NCBI RefSeq assembly: GCF_006517255.1
Contig: NZ_CP041185.1
Coordinates: 2,666,001-2,730,000 of the forward strand
DNA from: Janthinobacterium tructae
GTDB lineage: Bacteria; Pseudomonadota; Gammaproteobacteria; Burkholderiales; Burkholderiaceae_D
DNA: 64,000 nt
Direction: 5' to 3'
The position numbers and the translations under genes were made by a program. Under the pieces are notes generated by a model. That model was not told the origin of the DNA. It was given only the letters and a program-made list of their open reading frames with translations, and did not search any database. Each line of letters starts with the position of its first letter. The first letter of the stretch is position 1. Below are positions 1 through 7,390 of this stretch, piece after piece.

Positions 1-87
1 CTCTAAGGCCTGTGTATGTTGGGTAGCGAACGGTGAAGCCGGCGCAAGCGCAGCATGATGACTGCTTGTTTATTCAAGGAGACTGCC

Positions 88-258
88 ATGACCCAGCAAA
101 GCGAAAAAGCGCGCGAACAGCAGCAGCGCGAAGATCAGCAAGCCCAGCATGAAGCGAACAAGAGCCGCCAGCAGGCCGAGCAGGACAAGGGCGCGATCCG
201 CCAGAATGACGGCCTGAAACCGCACCAGGGTGGCGACAAGGGGCCGCGCGGCCAGTAA
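88..258 (+). CDS. small hydrophilic hypothetical protein (56 aa)
   Basis: I do not recognise a family. The product is 56 residues, without hydrophobic segments, and very rich in Gln, Lys, Glu and Asp, with runs such as 'REQQQREDQQAQHE'. It looks disordered or helical, like many small stress-associated proteins, but that is only a resemblance. The start at 88 is chosen because AAGGAGA lies at 76-82, six bases upstream; an in-frame ATG at 55 lacks such a site. A strong hairpin terminator follows directly, so this is probably a short monocistronic transcript. It converges with the phosphate transporter gene on the other strand. Confidence 0.6.
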   Translation: MTQQSEKAREQQQREDQQAQHEANKSRQQAEQDKGAIRQNDGLKPHQGGDKGPRGQ

Positions 259-280
259 TTCTGACCACCGGACAGATAAA

Positions 281-307
281 AAAAGGGAGCCTGGACGGCT
301 CCCTTTT
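281..307. terminator. bidirectional rho-independent terminator
   Basis: Perfect stem AAAAGGGAGCC / GGCTCCCTTTT with a 5-base loop (tggac), with an A run on the left and a T run on the right. It lies between two convergent genes and can serve both. Confidence 0.8.
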
Positions 308-326
308 CAATCGCGGCGGTACTTCA

Positions 327-1337
327 TCACATGATGTGGTGGCCAATCCACCAGGCGACTGCGGCAACAAACGCGGAAGCGGGAATCGTGAAGATCCAGG
401 CCCAGACGATGTTGCCCGCGACACCCCAGCGCACGGCCGACATTTTTTGTGCCGACCCGACGCCGACGATGGCGCCCGTGATGGTGTGCGTGGTCGACAC
501 GGGAATGCCCAGCGCCGTCGAGACGAACAGGGTGATGGCACCGCCCGTTTCGGCGCAGAAGCCGCCGACGGGTTTCAACTTGGTGATCTTCTGGCCCATG
601 GTCTTGACGATGCGCCAGCCGCCGAACAGCGTACCGAAGCTGATGGCCGTATAGCACGAGATGATGACCCACAGCGGCGGCATGGCGTCGGCCGCGTTCG
701 AGTAGCCGGCGGCGATCAGCAGCATCCAGATGATGCCGATGGTCTTTTGCGCATCATTGCCGCCGTGACCCAGGCTGTAGGCGGCCGCCGATGCCAGTTG
801 CAGGCGGCGGAACCATTTATCGACCTTGCGCGGCGTCGAGCGCACGAATATCCACGACACCAGCAGCATCATGATCGAGCCGAATACAAAGCCCAGCACG
901 GGTGCGATGACGATGAAGGCGACGGTTTTCCACAGGCCGGCCGCGACCAGCGCGCCCGTGCCCGACTTGGCGACGGCGGCGCCCACCAGGCCGCCGATCA
1001 GGGCGTGCGAGGACGACGATGGAATGCCGTAGTACCAGGTAAACAAATTCCAGAAGATGGCGCCCATCAGCGCGCCGAAGATCACGTACTGGTCGATCAC
1101 TGTCGGGTCAATCGTGCCCTTGCCCACCGTGGCGGCCACGGTCAGCTGGTGGAACACGAAGATGGCCACGAAGTTGAAGGTGGCGGCCATGGCAACCGCG
1201 GTCTGCGGTTTCAATACGCCCGTCGAGACCACCGTGGCGATCGCGTTGGCGGCATCGTGGAAGCCGTTCATGAAGTCAAACAGCAGCGCGAGGGCGATCA
1301 ACAGGCCTAGCACGTAGATGCTGATTTGTATGGTCAT
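327..1337 (-). CDS. pit: PiT family inorganic phosphate transporter
   Basis: Low-affinity inner membrane phosphate (metal-phosphate/H+) symporter. The 336-residue protein is almost wholly hydrophobic and carries the two family signature repeats: 'GFHDAANAIATVVS' near residue 25 and 'GHGGNDAQKTIGI' near residue 193, plus 'GIPVSTTHTITGAIVG' near the C terminus. It is shorter than E. coli PitA (about 500 aa), as is usual for PiT proteins paired with a DUF47 gene. It lies 42 bases downstream of that gene on the same strand, and the pair is expected to be co-transcribed. The substrate is inferred from family and context. Confidence 0.9.
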   Translation of the reverse strand: MTIQISIYVLGLLIALALLFDFMNGFHDAANAIATVVSTGVLKPQTAVAMAATFNFVAIFVFHQLTVAATVGKGTIDPTVIDQYVIFGALMGAIFWNLFTWYYGIPSSSSHALIGGLVGAAVAKSGTGALVAAGLWKTVAFIVIAPVLGFVFGSIMMLLVSWIFVRSTPRKVDKWFRRLQLASAAAYSLGHGGNDAQKTIGIIWMLLIAAGYSNAADAMPPLWVIISCYTAISFGTLFGGWRIVKTMGQKITKLKPVGGFCAETGGAITLFVSTALGIPVSTTHTITGAIVGVGSAQKMSAVRWGVAGNIVWAWIFTIPASAFVAAVAWWIGHHIM

Positions 1338-1379
1338 TGTAGTTTCTTTTCTGATTCTGGTTCAGGACAGGCCCAACGC

Positions 1380-2006
1380 TTACGCGTTTTCGACGATGAT
1401 GCCTTCGATAATATTGGACACATCTTCGCAACGGTCGGTCACGGTTTCCAGAATTTCGTAGATCGCTTTCAGCTTGATCAGGTTACGCACGTCCGGTTCG
1501 TCGCGGAACAGTTTGGACATGGCGGCGCGCATCACATGGTCGGCGTCCGATTCCAGGCGGTCGATCTCTTCGCAGATGGCGACGATCTTGCGCGAGTTGT
1601 CCATGTTGTGCAGCATGGCGACGGCGTCGCGCACTTTTTCGGTACAGGCCAGCACCAGTTCGGCCAGGCGCTTGGCTTCCGGCGTGACGGCTTTCAGGTC
1701 GTACAGCGAGACGGTTTGCGCCGCATCTTCCAGCAGGTCGAGGATGTCGTCCTGGCGCGTGATCAGCTGATGGATGTCGTCGCGGTCGATCGGCGTGATG
1801 AAGGTCTTGTGCAGCATTTCCACGGTGGCGTAGGTGACTTTGTCGGCCTGTTTCTCGATGCTTTCGATCGCATGCACGCGGTTTTCCAGGTCATCGAAAT
1901 TGGTCATCAGGCCGAGCATTTCTTTAGCGCCCTTGACGCACAGTTCCGCGTGCTGGTTAAACAATTCAAAAAACTTGCCCTCAGTGGGCATCAAGCGTCC
2001 AAACAT
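1380..2006 (-). CDS. DUF47 family PhoU-like protein
   Basis: A 208-residue, fully helical protein of the DUF47/PhoU-like family (TIGR00153 type), starting 'MFGRLMPTEGKFFELFNQHA'. Members accompany PiT transporters and are thought to regulate phosphate uptake or handle metal-phosphate. The Asp/Glu-rich helices with 'ESIEKQADKVT' and 'ITRQDDILDLLEDAA' fit the metal-binding E/DxxxD pattern of PhoU folds. It sits immediately upstream of the pit gene, so it is probably the first gene of that operon. There is no signal peptide or membrane segment, so it is cytoplasmic. The exact role is inferred. Confidence 0.85.
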   Translation of the reverse strand: MFGRLMPTEGKFFELFNQHAELCVKGAKEMLGLMTNFDDLENRVHAIESIEKQADKVTYATVEMLHKTFITPIDRDDIHQLITRQDDILDLLEDAAQTVSLYDLKAVTPEAKRLAELVLACTEKVRDAVAMLHNMDNSRKIVAICEEIDRLESDADHVMRAAMSKLFRDEPDVRNLIKLKAIYEILETVTDRCEDVSNIIEGIIVENA

Positions 2007-2047
2007 GTCATTCTCCGTTAAGCATTGAGTCGTGTTATTTACTACAG

Positions 2048-2073
2048 AAAGCCGCCCCGTATGAGGGGGCGGC
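2048..2073 (-). terminator. probable terminator after dnaB
   Basis: Stem GCCGCCCC / GGGGCGGC with a 7-base loop. On the minus strand it is followed by TTTCTG, a weak U tract. It separates dnaB from the DUF47-pit pair. Confidence 0.5.
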
Positions 2074-2099
2074 CAATGGAATATCAGTGCTGCTGAGTC

Positions 2100-3485
2100 T
2101 TAGTCGCCTTGGTAAAGCGCCAGGCCACCACTGTAATTGCCAAATTTGGTGTACTGCCCCATGAAGGTGAGGCGGATGCTGCCGATCGGACCGTTACGTT
2201 GTTTACCGATGATGATTTCGGCCGTTCCCTTGTCTGGCGAGTCGGGGTTATACACCTCATCACGGTAAATGAACAGGATCACGTCGGCATCCTGTTCAAT
2301 AGCGCCCGATTCGCGCAAGTCCGACATCACGGGACGCTTGTTCGGCCGCTGTTCCAGCGAGCGGTTCAGCTGCGACAACGCGATCACGGGACAACCGAGT
2401 TCTTTCGCCAGGCCTTTCAAGCCCCGTGAAATCTCGGAAATCTCCGTGGCGCGGTTATCGCCCGGGCTATTGGCCGACATCAGCTGCAAGTAATCGACGA
2501 TGATCAGGCCCAGCTTGCCGCATTGACGCGACAAACGGCGCGAGCGGGCCCGCAATTCGATCGAATTCAAGGCCGGCGTTTCATCGATGTACAACTGGGC
2601 GTCGTTCATCTTTTGAATCGCATTCGTCAGGCGTGGCCAGTCTTCGTCGTTCAGGCGGCCCGTGCGCAGACGGTGCTGGTCGAGCTGGCCGACGGAACCG
2701 AGCATACGCATGGCCAGCTGGGCGCCGCCCATCTCCATCGAAAACACGGCCACGGGCAAGCCGCTGTCGATGGCCACGTTTTCGCCGATGTTGACGGAAA
2801 ACGCCGTCTTGCCCATCGAAGGACGGCCCGCCACGATCACCAGGTCGCCCGGCTGCAGACCGGAGGTCATGCGGTCGAGGTCGATGAAACCGGTGGGCAC
2901 GCCCGTGATTTCACTCTGGTTGTCGCGGCTGTACAGCTCGTCGATACGCTCGACCACCTGCGTCAGCAGGGGCTGGATGGCGGTCCAGCCCTGGGCGCCG
3001 CGCGCGCCTTCTTCGGCGATGGCGAAAATCTTCGATTCGGCCTCGTCAAGCATCTGCTTGACTTCCTTGCCTTGCGGGCTGAAGGCCGTGCCGGAGATAT
3101 CGTCGGCGACAGTGATGAGTTTGCGCAGCACGCCGCGGTCGCGCACGATCTCGGCATAACGCCGGATGTTCGCGGCCGATGGCGTATTTTGCGCCATGGC
3201 GTTCAGGTAAGCGAGTCCGCCCACATCATCGGCCTTGCCGAGCTGGGTCAGGGTTTCAAAAACAGTAATGACATCGGCCGGTCTGGAGCCGTTAATCATC
3301 TTGACGATTTGCTCGAAGATGATGCGATGGTCATAGCGATAGAAATCCTCCGCATGCATGAAGTCGGCGATGCGGTCATATGCTGCATTGTCGCGCAACA
3401 GACCACCGATAACGGATTGTTCTGCTTCGATCGAATGCGGCGGAATACGGAGGGAATCCAGTTGCGGATCAGAGGGGGCGTTCAT
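2100..3485 (-). CDS. dnaB: replicative DNA helicase DnaB
   Basis: Hexameric 5'-3' helicase that unwinds DNA at the replication fork. The 461-residue length is normal. The N-terminal domain begins with 'LRIPPHSIEAEQSVIGGLL', the DnaB family opening. The RecA-like motor has Walker A 'GRPSMGKT' and the Walker B region 'LGLIIVDYLQLM', followed by 'GCPVIALSQLNRSLEQR'. The chosen ATG (3485) gives the standard N terminus; further in-frame ATGs upstream would add about 45 residues without similarity to the family. It follows the rpsF-priB-rpsR-rplI operon, a common neighbour order, but a terminator lies in the 135-base gap, so dnaB likely has its own promoter or is reached by readthrough. Confidence 0.97.
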   Translation of the reverse strand: MNAPSDPQLDSLRIPPHSIEAEQSVIGGLLRDNAAYDRIADFMHAEDFYRYDHRIIFEQIVKMINGSRPADVITVFETLTQLGKADDVGGLAYLNAMAQNTPSAANIRRYAEIVRDRGVLRKLITVADDISGTAFSPQGKEVKQMLDEAESKIFAIAEEGARGAQGWTAIQPLLTQVVERIDELYSRDNQSEITGVPTGFIDLDRMTSGLQPGDLVIVAGRPSMGKTAFSVNIGENVAIDSGLPVAVFSMEMGGAQLAMRMLGSVGQLDQHRLRTGRLNDEDWPRLTNAIQKMNDAQLYIDETPALNSIELRARSRRLSRQCGKLGLIIVDYLQLMSANSPGDNRATEISEISRGLKGLAKELGCPVIALSQLNRSLEQRPNKRPVMSDLRESGAIEQDADVILFIYRDEVYNPDSPDKGTAEIIIGKQRNGPIGSIRLTFMGQYTKFGNYSGGLALYQGD

Positions 3486-3555
3486 GGCGCGAATTATACC
3501 CGCTTCGGCGTGCTGGCAAAAATAAAGGGCTGAAATTGAGCGAAAAAAAGGCCAC

Positions 3556-3583
3556 AAAAAAGCCGGGCGAACCCGGCTTTTCA
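3556..3583 (-). terminator. terminator of the rpsF-rplI operon
   Basis: Hairpin AAAGCCGGGTTCGCCCGGCT read on the minus strand, followed by a run of six T. It lies just past the rplI stop codon and before dnaB. Confidence 0.8.
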
Positions 3584-3620
3584 TCGTGCGGCAATGCTTG
3601 CGGGCCAGGCCCGCAGACAA

Positions 3621-4076
3621 TTACGCGTTCGCGTCTGGTACGACAGCGATAACAACTTCCACGACCACGTCGGTGTGCAGAGCAACCGAAACGTTGTGCT
3701 CGCCAACGATCTTCAGCGGGCCGGTAGGCATGCGGATTTGTGCTTTTTCAACAGCAAAACCTTGCTTGGTCAGCGCTTCAGCGATGTCGAAGTTGGTGAC
3801 GGAACCGAACAGACGGCCATCAACACCAGCTTTTTGAGCAACTTGAACGGTCAGGCCGCTCAGTTTTTCGCCCTGGGCTTGCGATGCGGCCAGTTTGGCG
3901 GCAGCAGCTTTTTCCAGTTCGGCGCGCTTGACTTCGAATTCAGCCACAGCGGTAGCCGTGGCACGACGTGCCAGGCGTTGCGGGATCAGGAAGTTACGTG
4001 CGTAACCGTCTTTGACTTTGACGACTTCGCCGAGGTTACCGACGTTAACAACTTTTTCTAACAGAATGATTTGCAT
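3621..4076 (-). CDS. rplI: 50S ribosomal protein L9
   Basis: Large-subunit protein that binds 23S rRNA near the base of the L1 stalk. 151 residues, the usual size. It starts '[19 protein letters not shown]' and contains the N-domain signature '[17 protein letters not shown]', here as '[19 protein letters not shown]', followed by the long helix and the C-terminal domain. Last gene of rpsF-priB-rpsR-rplI, 27 bases after rpsR. Confidence 0.97.
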   Translation of the reverse strand: MQIILLEKVVNVGNLGEVVKVKDGYARNFLIPQRLARRATATAVAEFEVKRAELEKAAAAKLAASQAQGEKLSGLTVQVAQKAGVDGRLFGSVTNFDIAEALTKQGFAVEKAQIRMPTGPLKIVGEHNVSVALHTDVVVEVVIAVVPDANA

Positions 4077-4103
4077 AGTTCTTCTCCAGGAATATCTGAC
4101 CGA

Positions 4104-4394
4104 TTAAGCGTGGTGCAGATCGGTGTATGGCAGCAGCGCGAGGAAGCGAGCGCGCTTGATTGCGGTGTCGACTTGGCGCTGGTAGTGCGCTTTGGTACCG
4201 GTCAGGCGTGCTGGCATGATCTTGCCGTTTTCTTGGACGAAGTCTTTCAGCGTGTCGACGTCTTTGTAGTCGACTTGCTCAACGTGAGCTGCGGTGAAGC
4301 GGCAGAACTTCTTGCGTTTGAACAACGGGTTTTGCTGTTTGCGTTTTTCTTTAAGCTTGAGCTTATTTTTGTCGAACTTTTTACCGAATGCCAT
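4104..4394 (-). CDS. rpsR: 30S ribosomal protein S18
   Basis: Small-subunit protein that pairs with S6 on the platform and binds 16S rRNA. 96 residues, including an N-terminal Lys-rich extension ('[17 protein letters not shown]') longer than the roughly 75-residue E. coli protein, a feature often seen in Burkholderiales. The S18 core '[19 protein letters not shown]' and '[19 protein letters not shown]' is intact. Third gene of the ribosomal operon. Confidence 0.97.
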   Translation of the reverse strand: MAFGKKFDKNKLKLKEKRKQQNPLFKRKKFCRFTAAHVEQVDYKDVDTLKDFVQENGKIMPARLTGTKAHYQRQVDTAIKRARFLALLPYTDLHHA

Positions 4395-4409
4395 GTCAGG
4401 CTCCTGTAT

Positions 4410-4718
4410 CTAAAATGCGCTAGTCGGGGTGACTGCACTAAAATCAATGATGTGAAACACCAAACTCTTGCTGTTGCGGCTCTTCCTGGCCAGGAAACCC
4501 GTGAACTGATACACCCCGCCCAAGCTTGCCTGACTGAACCGGCCTGATATTTCGCCAGCGGCTAGCGCGGCAACATCAAACTCGGTCAAACGGGCAATCC
4601 CTGCTTCCATCTGCTGCGAACTGTGTTGCAATACTGCATTCACAATCGGCAGCCCTGCCGGGGTATAGCGCAATATTTCGCGCTCGGCAATGATGGCGGT
4701 TACTTGTAGCTGGTTCAG
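4410..4718 (-). CDS. priB: primosomal replication protein PriB (CTG start)
   Basis: Single-stranded DNA-binding OB-fold protein that helps PriA reload DnaB at stalled forks. The recognisable body runs from 'LRYTPAGLPIVNAVLQHSSQ' to the end. The only in-frame TTG (4673) would delete the first beta strand. Upstream in frame the codons read L-N-Q-L-Q-V-T-A-I-I-A-E-R-E-I, which matches the normal PriB N terminus (M-N-x-L). No ATG, GTG or TTG precedes that stretch after the S6 stop, so the start is taken as CTG at 4718-4716, with AGGA about nine bases upstream. This gives 102 residues, the family size. The S6 stop is 20 bases upstream, so translational coupling may help the weak start. Confidence 0.85.
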   Translation of the reverse strand: MNQLQVTAIIAEREILRYTPAGLPIVNAVLQHSSQQMEAGIARLTEFDVAALAAGEISGRFSQASLGGVYQFTGFLARKSRNSKSLVFHIIDFSAVTPTSAF

Positions 4719-4738
4719 CGCACGATCCTGGTCAAGAA

Positions 4739-5128
4739 TTAAGCTGCTGCTGCGGCAGGAGCGGCTGCTGGTGCTTCGGTGCGGTGGCTTTTGGCCGCGT
4801 CTTCGCGTTGTACCGATTTCATCATCGGCGAAGGTGCTGTTTCAGCTTTCTTCATTTTAACGGTCAGGTGACGCAACACGGCATCATTGAATTTGAATGC
4901 TGTTTCCAACTCGACCAGGGTCTCGTTGTCGCATTCGATGTTCAGGCAGATGTAGTGTGCTTTAGGCAGCTTTTGGATCGAGTAAGCCATTTGACGGCGG
5001 CCCCAATCTTCCACGCGGTGAACCGAACCGCCGCGGGTGGTTACGCTGGCTTTGTAGCGTTCGATCATCGCGGGCACTTGCTCGCTTTGGTCCGGATGGA
5101 CGATAAAGACTATTTCATAATGACGCAT
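4739..5128 (-). CDS. rpsF: 30S ribosomal protein S6
   Basis: Small-subunit protein partner of S18. 129 residues, with the canonical start '[19 protein letters not shown]', the '[19 protein letters not shown]' core and an Ala-rich C-terminal tail ('[12 protein letters not shown]'). First gene of the operon, preceded by a consensus-like sigma70 promoter at 5201-5229. Confidence 0.97.
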   Translation of the reverse strand: MRHYEIVFIVHPDQSEQVPAMIERYKASVTTRGGSVHRVEDWGRRQMAYSIQKLPKAHYICLNIECDNETLVELETAFKFNDAVLRHLTVKMKKAETAPSPMMKSVQREDAAKSHRTEAPAAAPAAAAA

Positions 5129-5200
5129 GCAAACTCCTTCAGGTCGGATTGATAATCGCCCACCCCGGCGTCAAGACGGGTGTGGGAAGGTCAGCCGAAG

Positions 5201-5229
5201 ATTATAACCGCCTTTTGCAAACGTTTCAA
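5201..5229 (-). promoter_or_regulatory. sigma70 promoter of the rpsF operon
   Basis: On the minus strand TTGAAA (5229-5224) and a perfect TATAAT (5206-5201) are spaced by exactly 17 bases. The predicted start leaves a leader of about 65 bases before rpsF, which could hold an S6:S18 autoregulatory structure; I did not resolve such a fold. Confidence 0.75.
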
Positions 5230-5347
5230 TCATTCCTTCAACAAGCGGCCCGCGCACGGAGCAGGCCAGGCGCTTTTTCCTGCCCATTCCAGTATTTCGC
5301 ACGAAATTCGCGCAAATAACCGAAATCCCCTTGCATAGTGGGCGATA

Positions 5348-5363
5348 CTGTACAAAAATACAG
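5348..5363 (+). promoter_or_regulatory. LexA operator (SOS box 1)
   Basis: CTGTACAAAAATACAG matches the proteobacterial SOS consensus CTGT-N8-ACAG perfectly. It lies 26 bases before the lexA start. Confidence 0.9.
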
Positions 5364-5364
5364 A

Positions 5365-5380
5365 CTGTTCATATAGACAG
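5365..5380 (+). promoter_or_regulatory. LexA operator (SOS box 2)
   Basis: CTGTTCATATAGACAG, a second perfect CTGT-N8-ACAG box only one base after the first (17-base centre-to-centre distance). The tandem arrangement implies tight autoregulation of lexA. Confidence 0.88.
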
Positions 5381-5389
5381 CATTTTAGT

Positions 5390-6040
5390 ATGCACCCACC
5401 GCTCATGATCAAGCTGACAGCACGACAAGAACAAATTCTGAACCTGATCAAGGACGCGATTGAAAACACGGGTTTTCCTCCCACCCGTGCCGAAATCGCC
5501 AATGAACTGGGTTTCAAATCGGCCAATGCGGCCGAAGAGCATTTGCAGGCCCTGGCCCGCAAGGGCGCGATCGAGATTTCGCCTGGCACCTCGCGCGGCA
5601 TCCGCCTGATCGGTGCGGCAGCCGAAGCAGCGCCATCGAAGGTGCCGGCAGCGCTGCTGATGTCGCTGCCCCTGATCGGCCGGGTGGCGGCAGGCTCGCC
5701 CATCCTGGCACAGGAAAACCTGGAAGCGAGCTACAACGTGGACCCGGCCCTGTTCTCGGCCAAGCCCGACTTCCTGCTGAAGGTGCGCGGCTGGTCCATG
5801 CGCGACGCCGGCATCATGGATGGCGACTTATTGGCCGTCAAGAAGGTCGACAGCGCCAAGAACGGCCAGATCGTCGTGGCCCGCATCGGCGACGAAGTCA
5901 CCGTCAAACGCTACAAGAAGACGGGTTCCGTCATCGAACTGCTGCCGGAAAACCCCGACTTCAAGGTCATCACCGTATCGCCGGAAGATGAGTTCGCCCT
6001 GGAAGGCCTCGCGGTAGGCTTGATGCGCAGCTGGCATTAA
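5390..6040 (+). CDS. lexA: LexA repressor, SOS regulator
   Basis: Represses DNA damage genes and cleaves itself when RecA filaments form. The N-terminal winged helix begins '[19 protein letters not shown]'. The cleavage site is the Ala-Gly within 'RVAAGSP', the catalytic Ser lies in 'GWSMRDAGI', and the catalytic Lys in '[10 protein letters not shown]'. The frame is open from ATG at 5390 (216 aa), but the family N terminus M-I-K-L starts at 5405 (211 aa), so either ATG may be used; neither has a clear Shine-Dalgarno. Two SOS boxes stand directly upstream. A bidirectional terminator follows. Confidence 0.96.
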   Translation: MHPPLMIKLTARQEQILNLIKDAIENTGFPPTRAEIANELGFKSANAAEEHLQALARKGAIEISPGTSRGIRLIGAAAEAAPSKVPAALLMSLPLIGRVAAGSPILAQENLEASYNVDPALFSAKPDFLLKVRGWSMRDAGIMDGDLLAVKKVDSAKNGQIVVARIGDEVTVKRYKKTGSVIELLPENPDFKVITVSPEDEFALEGLAVGLMRSWH

Positions 6041-6052
6041 ACCACCGCAGGT

Positions 6053-6092
6053 AAAAAGGGCCGCAACAGCATGACTGTTGCGGCCCTTTTCA
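6053..6092. terminator. bidirectional terminator between lexA and the PLP enzyme gene
   Basis: A 16-base perfect stem, AAAAGGGCCGCAACAG paired with CTGTTGCGGCCCTTTT, around a 5-base loop. A and T runs on the two flanks serve the convergent genes. Confidence 0.88.
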
Positions 6093-6105
6093 TTTGTCCG
6101 CCCGC

Positions 6106-7347
6106 TTAGGCATCGAGTGCCTGGCGGAAATCCTCGAGCAAATCGGCTTCATCCTCGATACCCACCGACACGCGGATCAAGGACTCGGCAATGCCCATGC
6201 TGGCTCGGCGCTCGGCACCCATCTCATAAAAGATCGTGTGAGCGACGGGAATGACCAGGGTGCGCGTGTCACCGAGGTTGCTCGCTGGAATAGCCAGATT
6301 CAGGCGATTCAGGAAATCGAAGCAATCGATGCCATCTTTTAATTCAAAGCTGAACAGCGAGCCATAACTGCGGAACAAGTCCGTCGCCAGCGCGTGCTGC
6401 GGGTGCGACGCCAAGCCAGGGTAATGCACGGCCGCCACGCGCGGGTCGGCGACCAGCATGCTGGCCAGCGCCAGGGCATTGGAACAGGTGCGGTCCATGC
6501 GCAAGGCCATGGTTTCCGCGCCGACGGCGATATGGTGCGCCGCTTCCGGACCCAGCGATGCGCCGAAATCGCGCAAAGCCTTGGCGCGGATTTGCGCGAT
6601 GCCCCACTGCGCCGGCGCCGCTTTTTTATAATTGTCGAAAATGTTCGGGTACTGCGTCCAGTCGAACACGCCCGTGTCCGTCAAGCTGCCGCCCAGCGCA
6701 TTGCCGTGGCCGCCGATGGATTTCGTCAGCGCATTGACCACCAGGCCCGCGCCCACCGCTTTCGGGCGGAACAGATAAGGCGTCGTCATGGTGTTGTCGA
6801 CGATGTACAAAATGCCGCGTTCCTTGCACAAGGCACCGATCTTTGCCAGGTCGGCGATCTGCGTGCGTGGATTGGCGATGGTTTCCACGAACACGATGCG
6901 CGTGGCCGGCGTGATGGCGGCCGCCACATTGGCCACCTCGGTGGCGTCGACGAACGAGACGGCGATGCCCTGCCCCGTCACCGTCTGCCACAGGCTGTTG
7001 GTATTACCAAACAAAAAGGCCGACGACACCACATGGTCGCCCGCGCGCAGCAGCGACTGCACCACGGCGCCGATGGCGCCCATGCCGGTGGCGAAACACA
7101 AGGTGGCCACGCCATCTTCCATCTTGTTGACCTTGTCTTCCAGCGCGGACACCGTCGGGTTACCCTGGCGGCCGTAGCGAAAGCCCGGCTCCTTGCCCTG
7201 GAACACGGAAGCGAGCTGGCGCGCGTCGCTGTAGCCGAAGGCGACGGAGGTGTGCACAGGCTTGTGCAACGAGCCGTGCTCGATACCCTTGCGGCGGTCG
7301 TTATGCAGGATGGTGGTGGTAAAGCCGTAGTTTTTTTTATAGTTCAT
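6106..7347 (-). CDS. Cys/Met metabolism PLP-dependent enzyme (cystathionine gamma-synthase family)
   Basis: Fold-type I PLP enzyme of the transsulfuration / homoserine sulfhydrylation group. 413 residues. The PLP-phosphate loop lies around 'CFATGMGAIGAV', the cofactor Asp in 'ILYIVDNTMTTPYLFRP', and the Schiff-base Lys in 'NALTKSIGGHGNALGG'. 'RYGRQGNPT' near the N terminus is the family Tyr-Arg motif contacting PLP from the neighbouring subunit. Start at 7347 ('MNYKKNYGFTT'); an ATG nine codons upstream falls in the purF terminator. Burkholderiales often have metZ (O-succinylhomoserine sulfhydrylase) beside purF, but 'TKSIGGHG' differs from the usual MetZ 'TKFIDGQG', so I leave the exact substrate open. 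Confidence 0.85.
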   Translation of the reverse strand: MNYKKNYGFTTTILHNDRRKGIEHGSLHKPVHTSVAFGYSDARQLASVFQGKEPGFRYGRQGNPTVSALEDKVNKMEDGVATLCFATGMGAIGAVVQSLLRAGDHVVSSAFLFGNTNSLWQTVTGQGIAVSFVDATEVANVAAAITPATRIVFVETIANPRTQIADLAKIGALCKERGILYIVDNTMTTPYLFRPKAVGAGLVVNALTKSIGGHGNALGGSLTDTGVFDWTQYPNIFDNYKKAAPAQWGIAQIRAKALRDFGASLGPEAAHHIAVGAETMALRMDRTCSNALALASMLVADPRVAAVHYPGLASHPQHALATDLFRSYGSLFSFELKDGIDCFDFLNRLNLAIPASNLGDTRTLVIPVAHTIFYEMGAERRASMGIAESLIRVSVGIEDEADLLEDFRQALDA

Positions 7348-7357
7348 GATCGCGGAG

Positions 7358-7383
7358 AAAAAAAAGCCCGGCATCGGCCGGGC
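7358..7383 (-). terminator. terminator after purF
   Basis: Stem GCCCGGC / GCCGGGC with a 4-base loop, followed on the minus strand by a run of eight T. It closes the long biosynthetic block just past the purF stop. Confidence 0.85.
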
Positions 7384-7390
7384 AGGTTAC

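Noticed and set aside
336..1310. Long open frame on the plus strand opposite the phosphate transporter gene
   Set aside because: High-GC antisense shadow: Arg/His/Asp-rich product, no ribosome site, and the opposite strand is a clear PiT transporter. The same applies to the long frames opposite purF, fimV, cheA, the helicase and the kinases.
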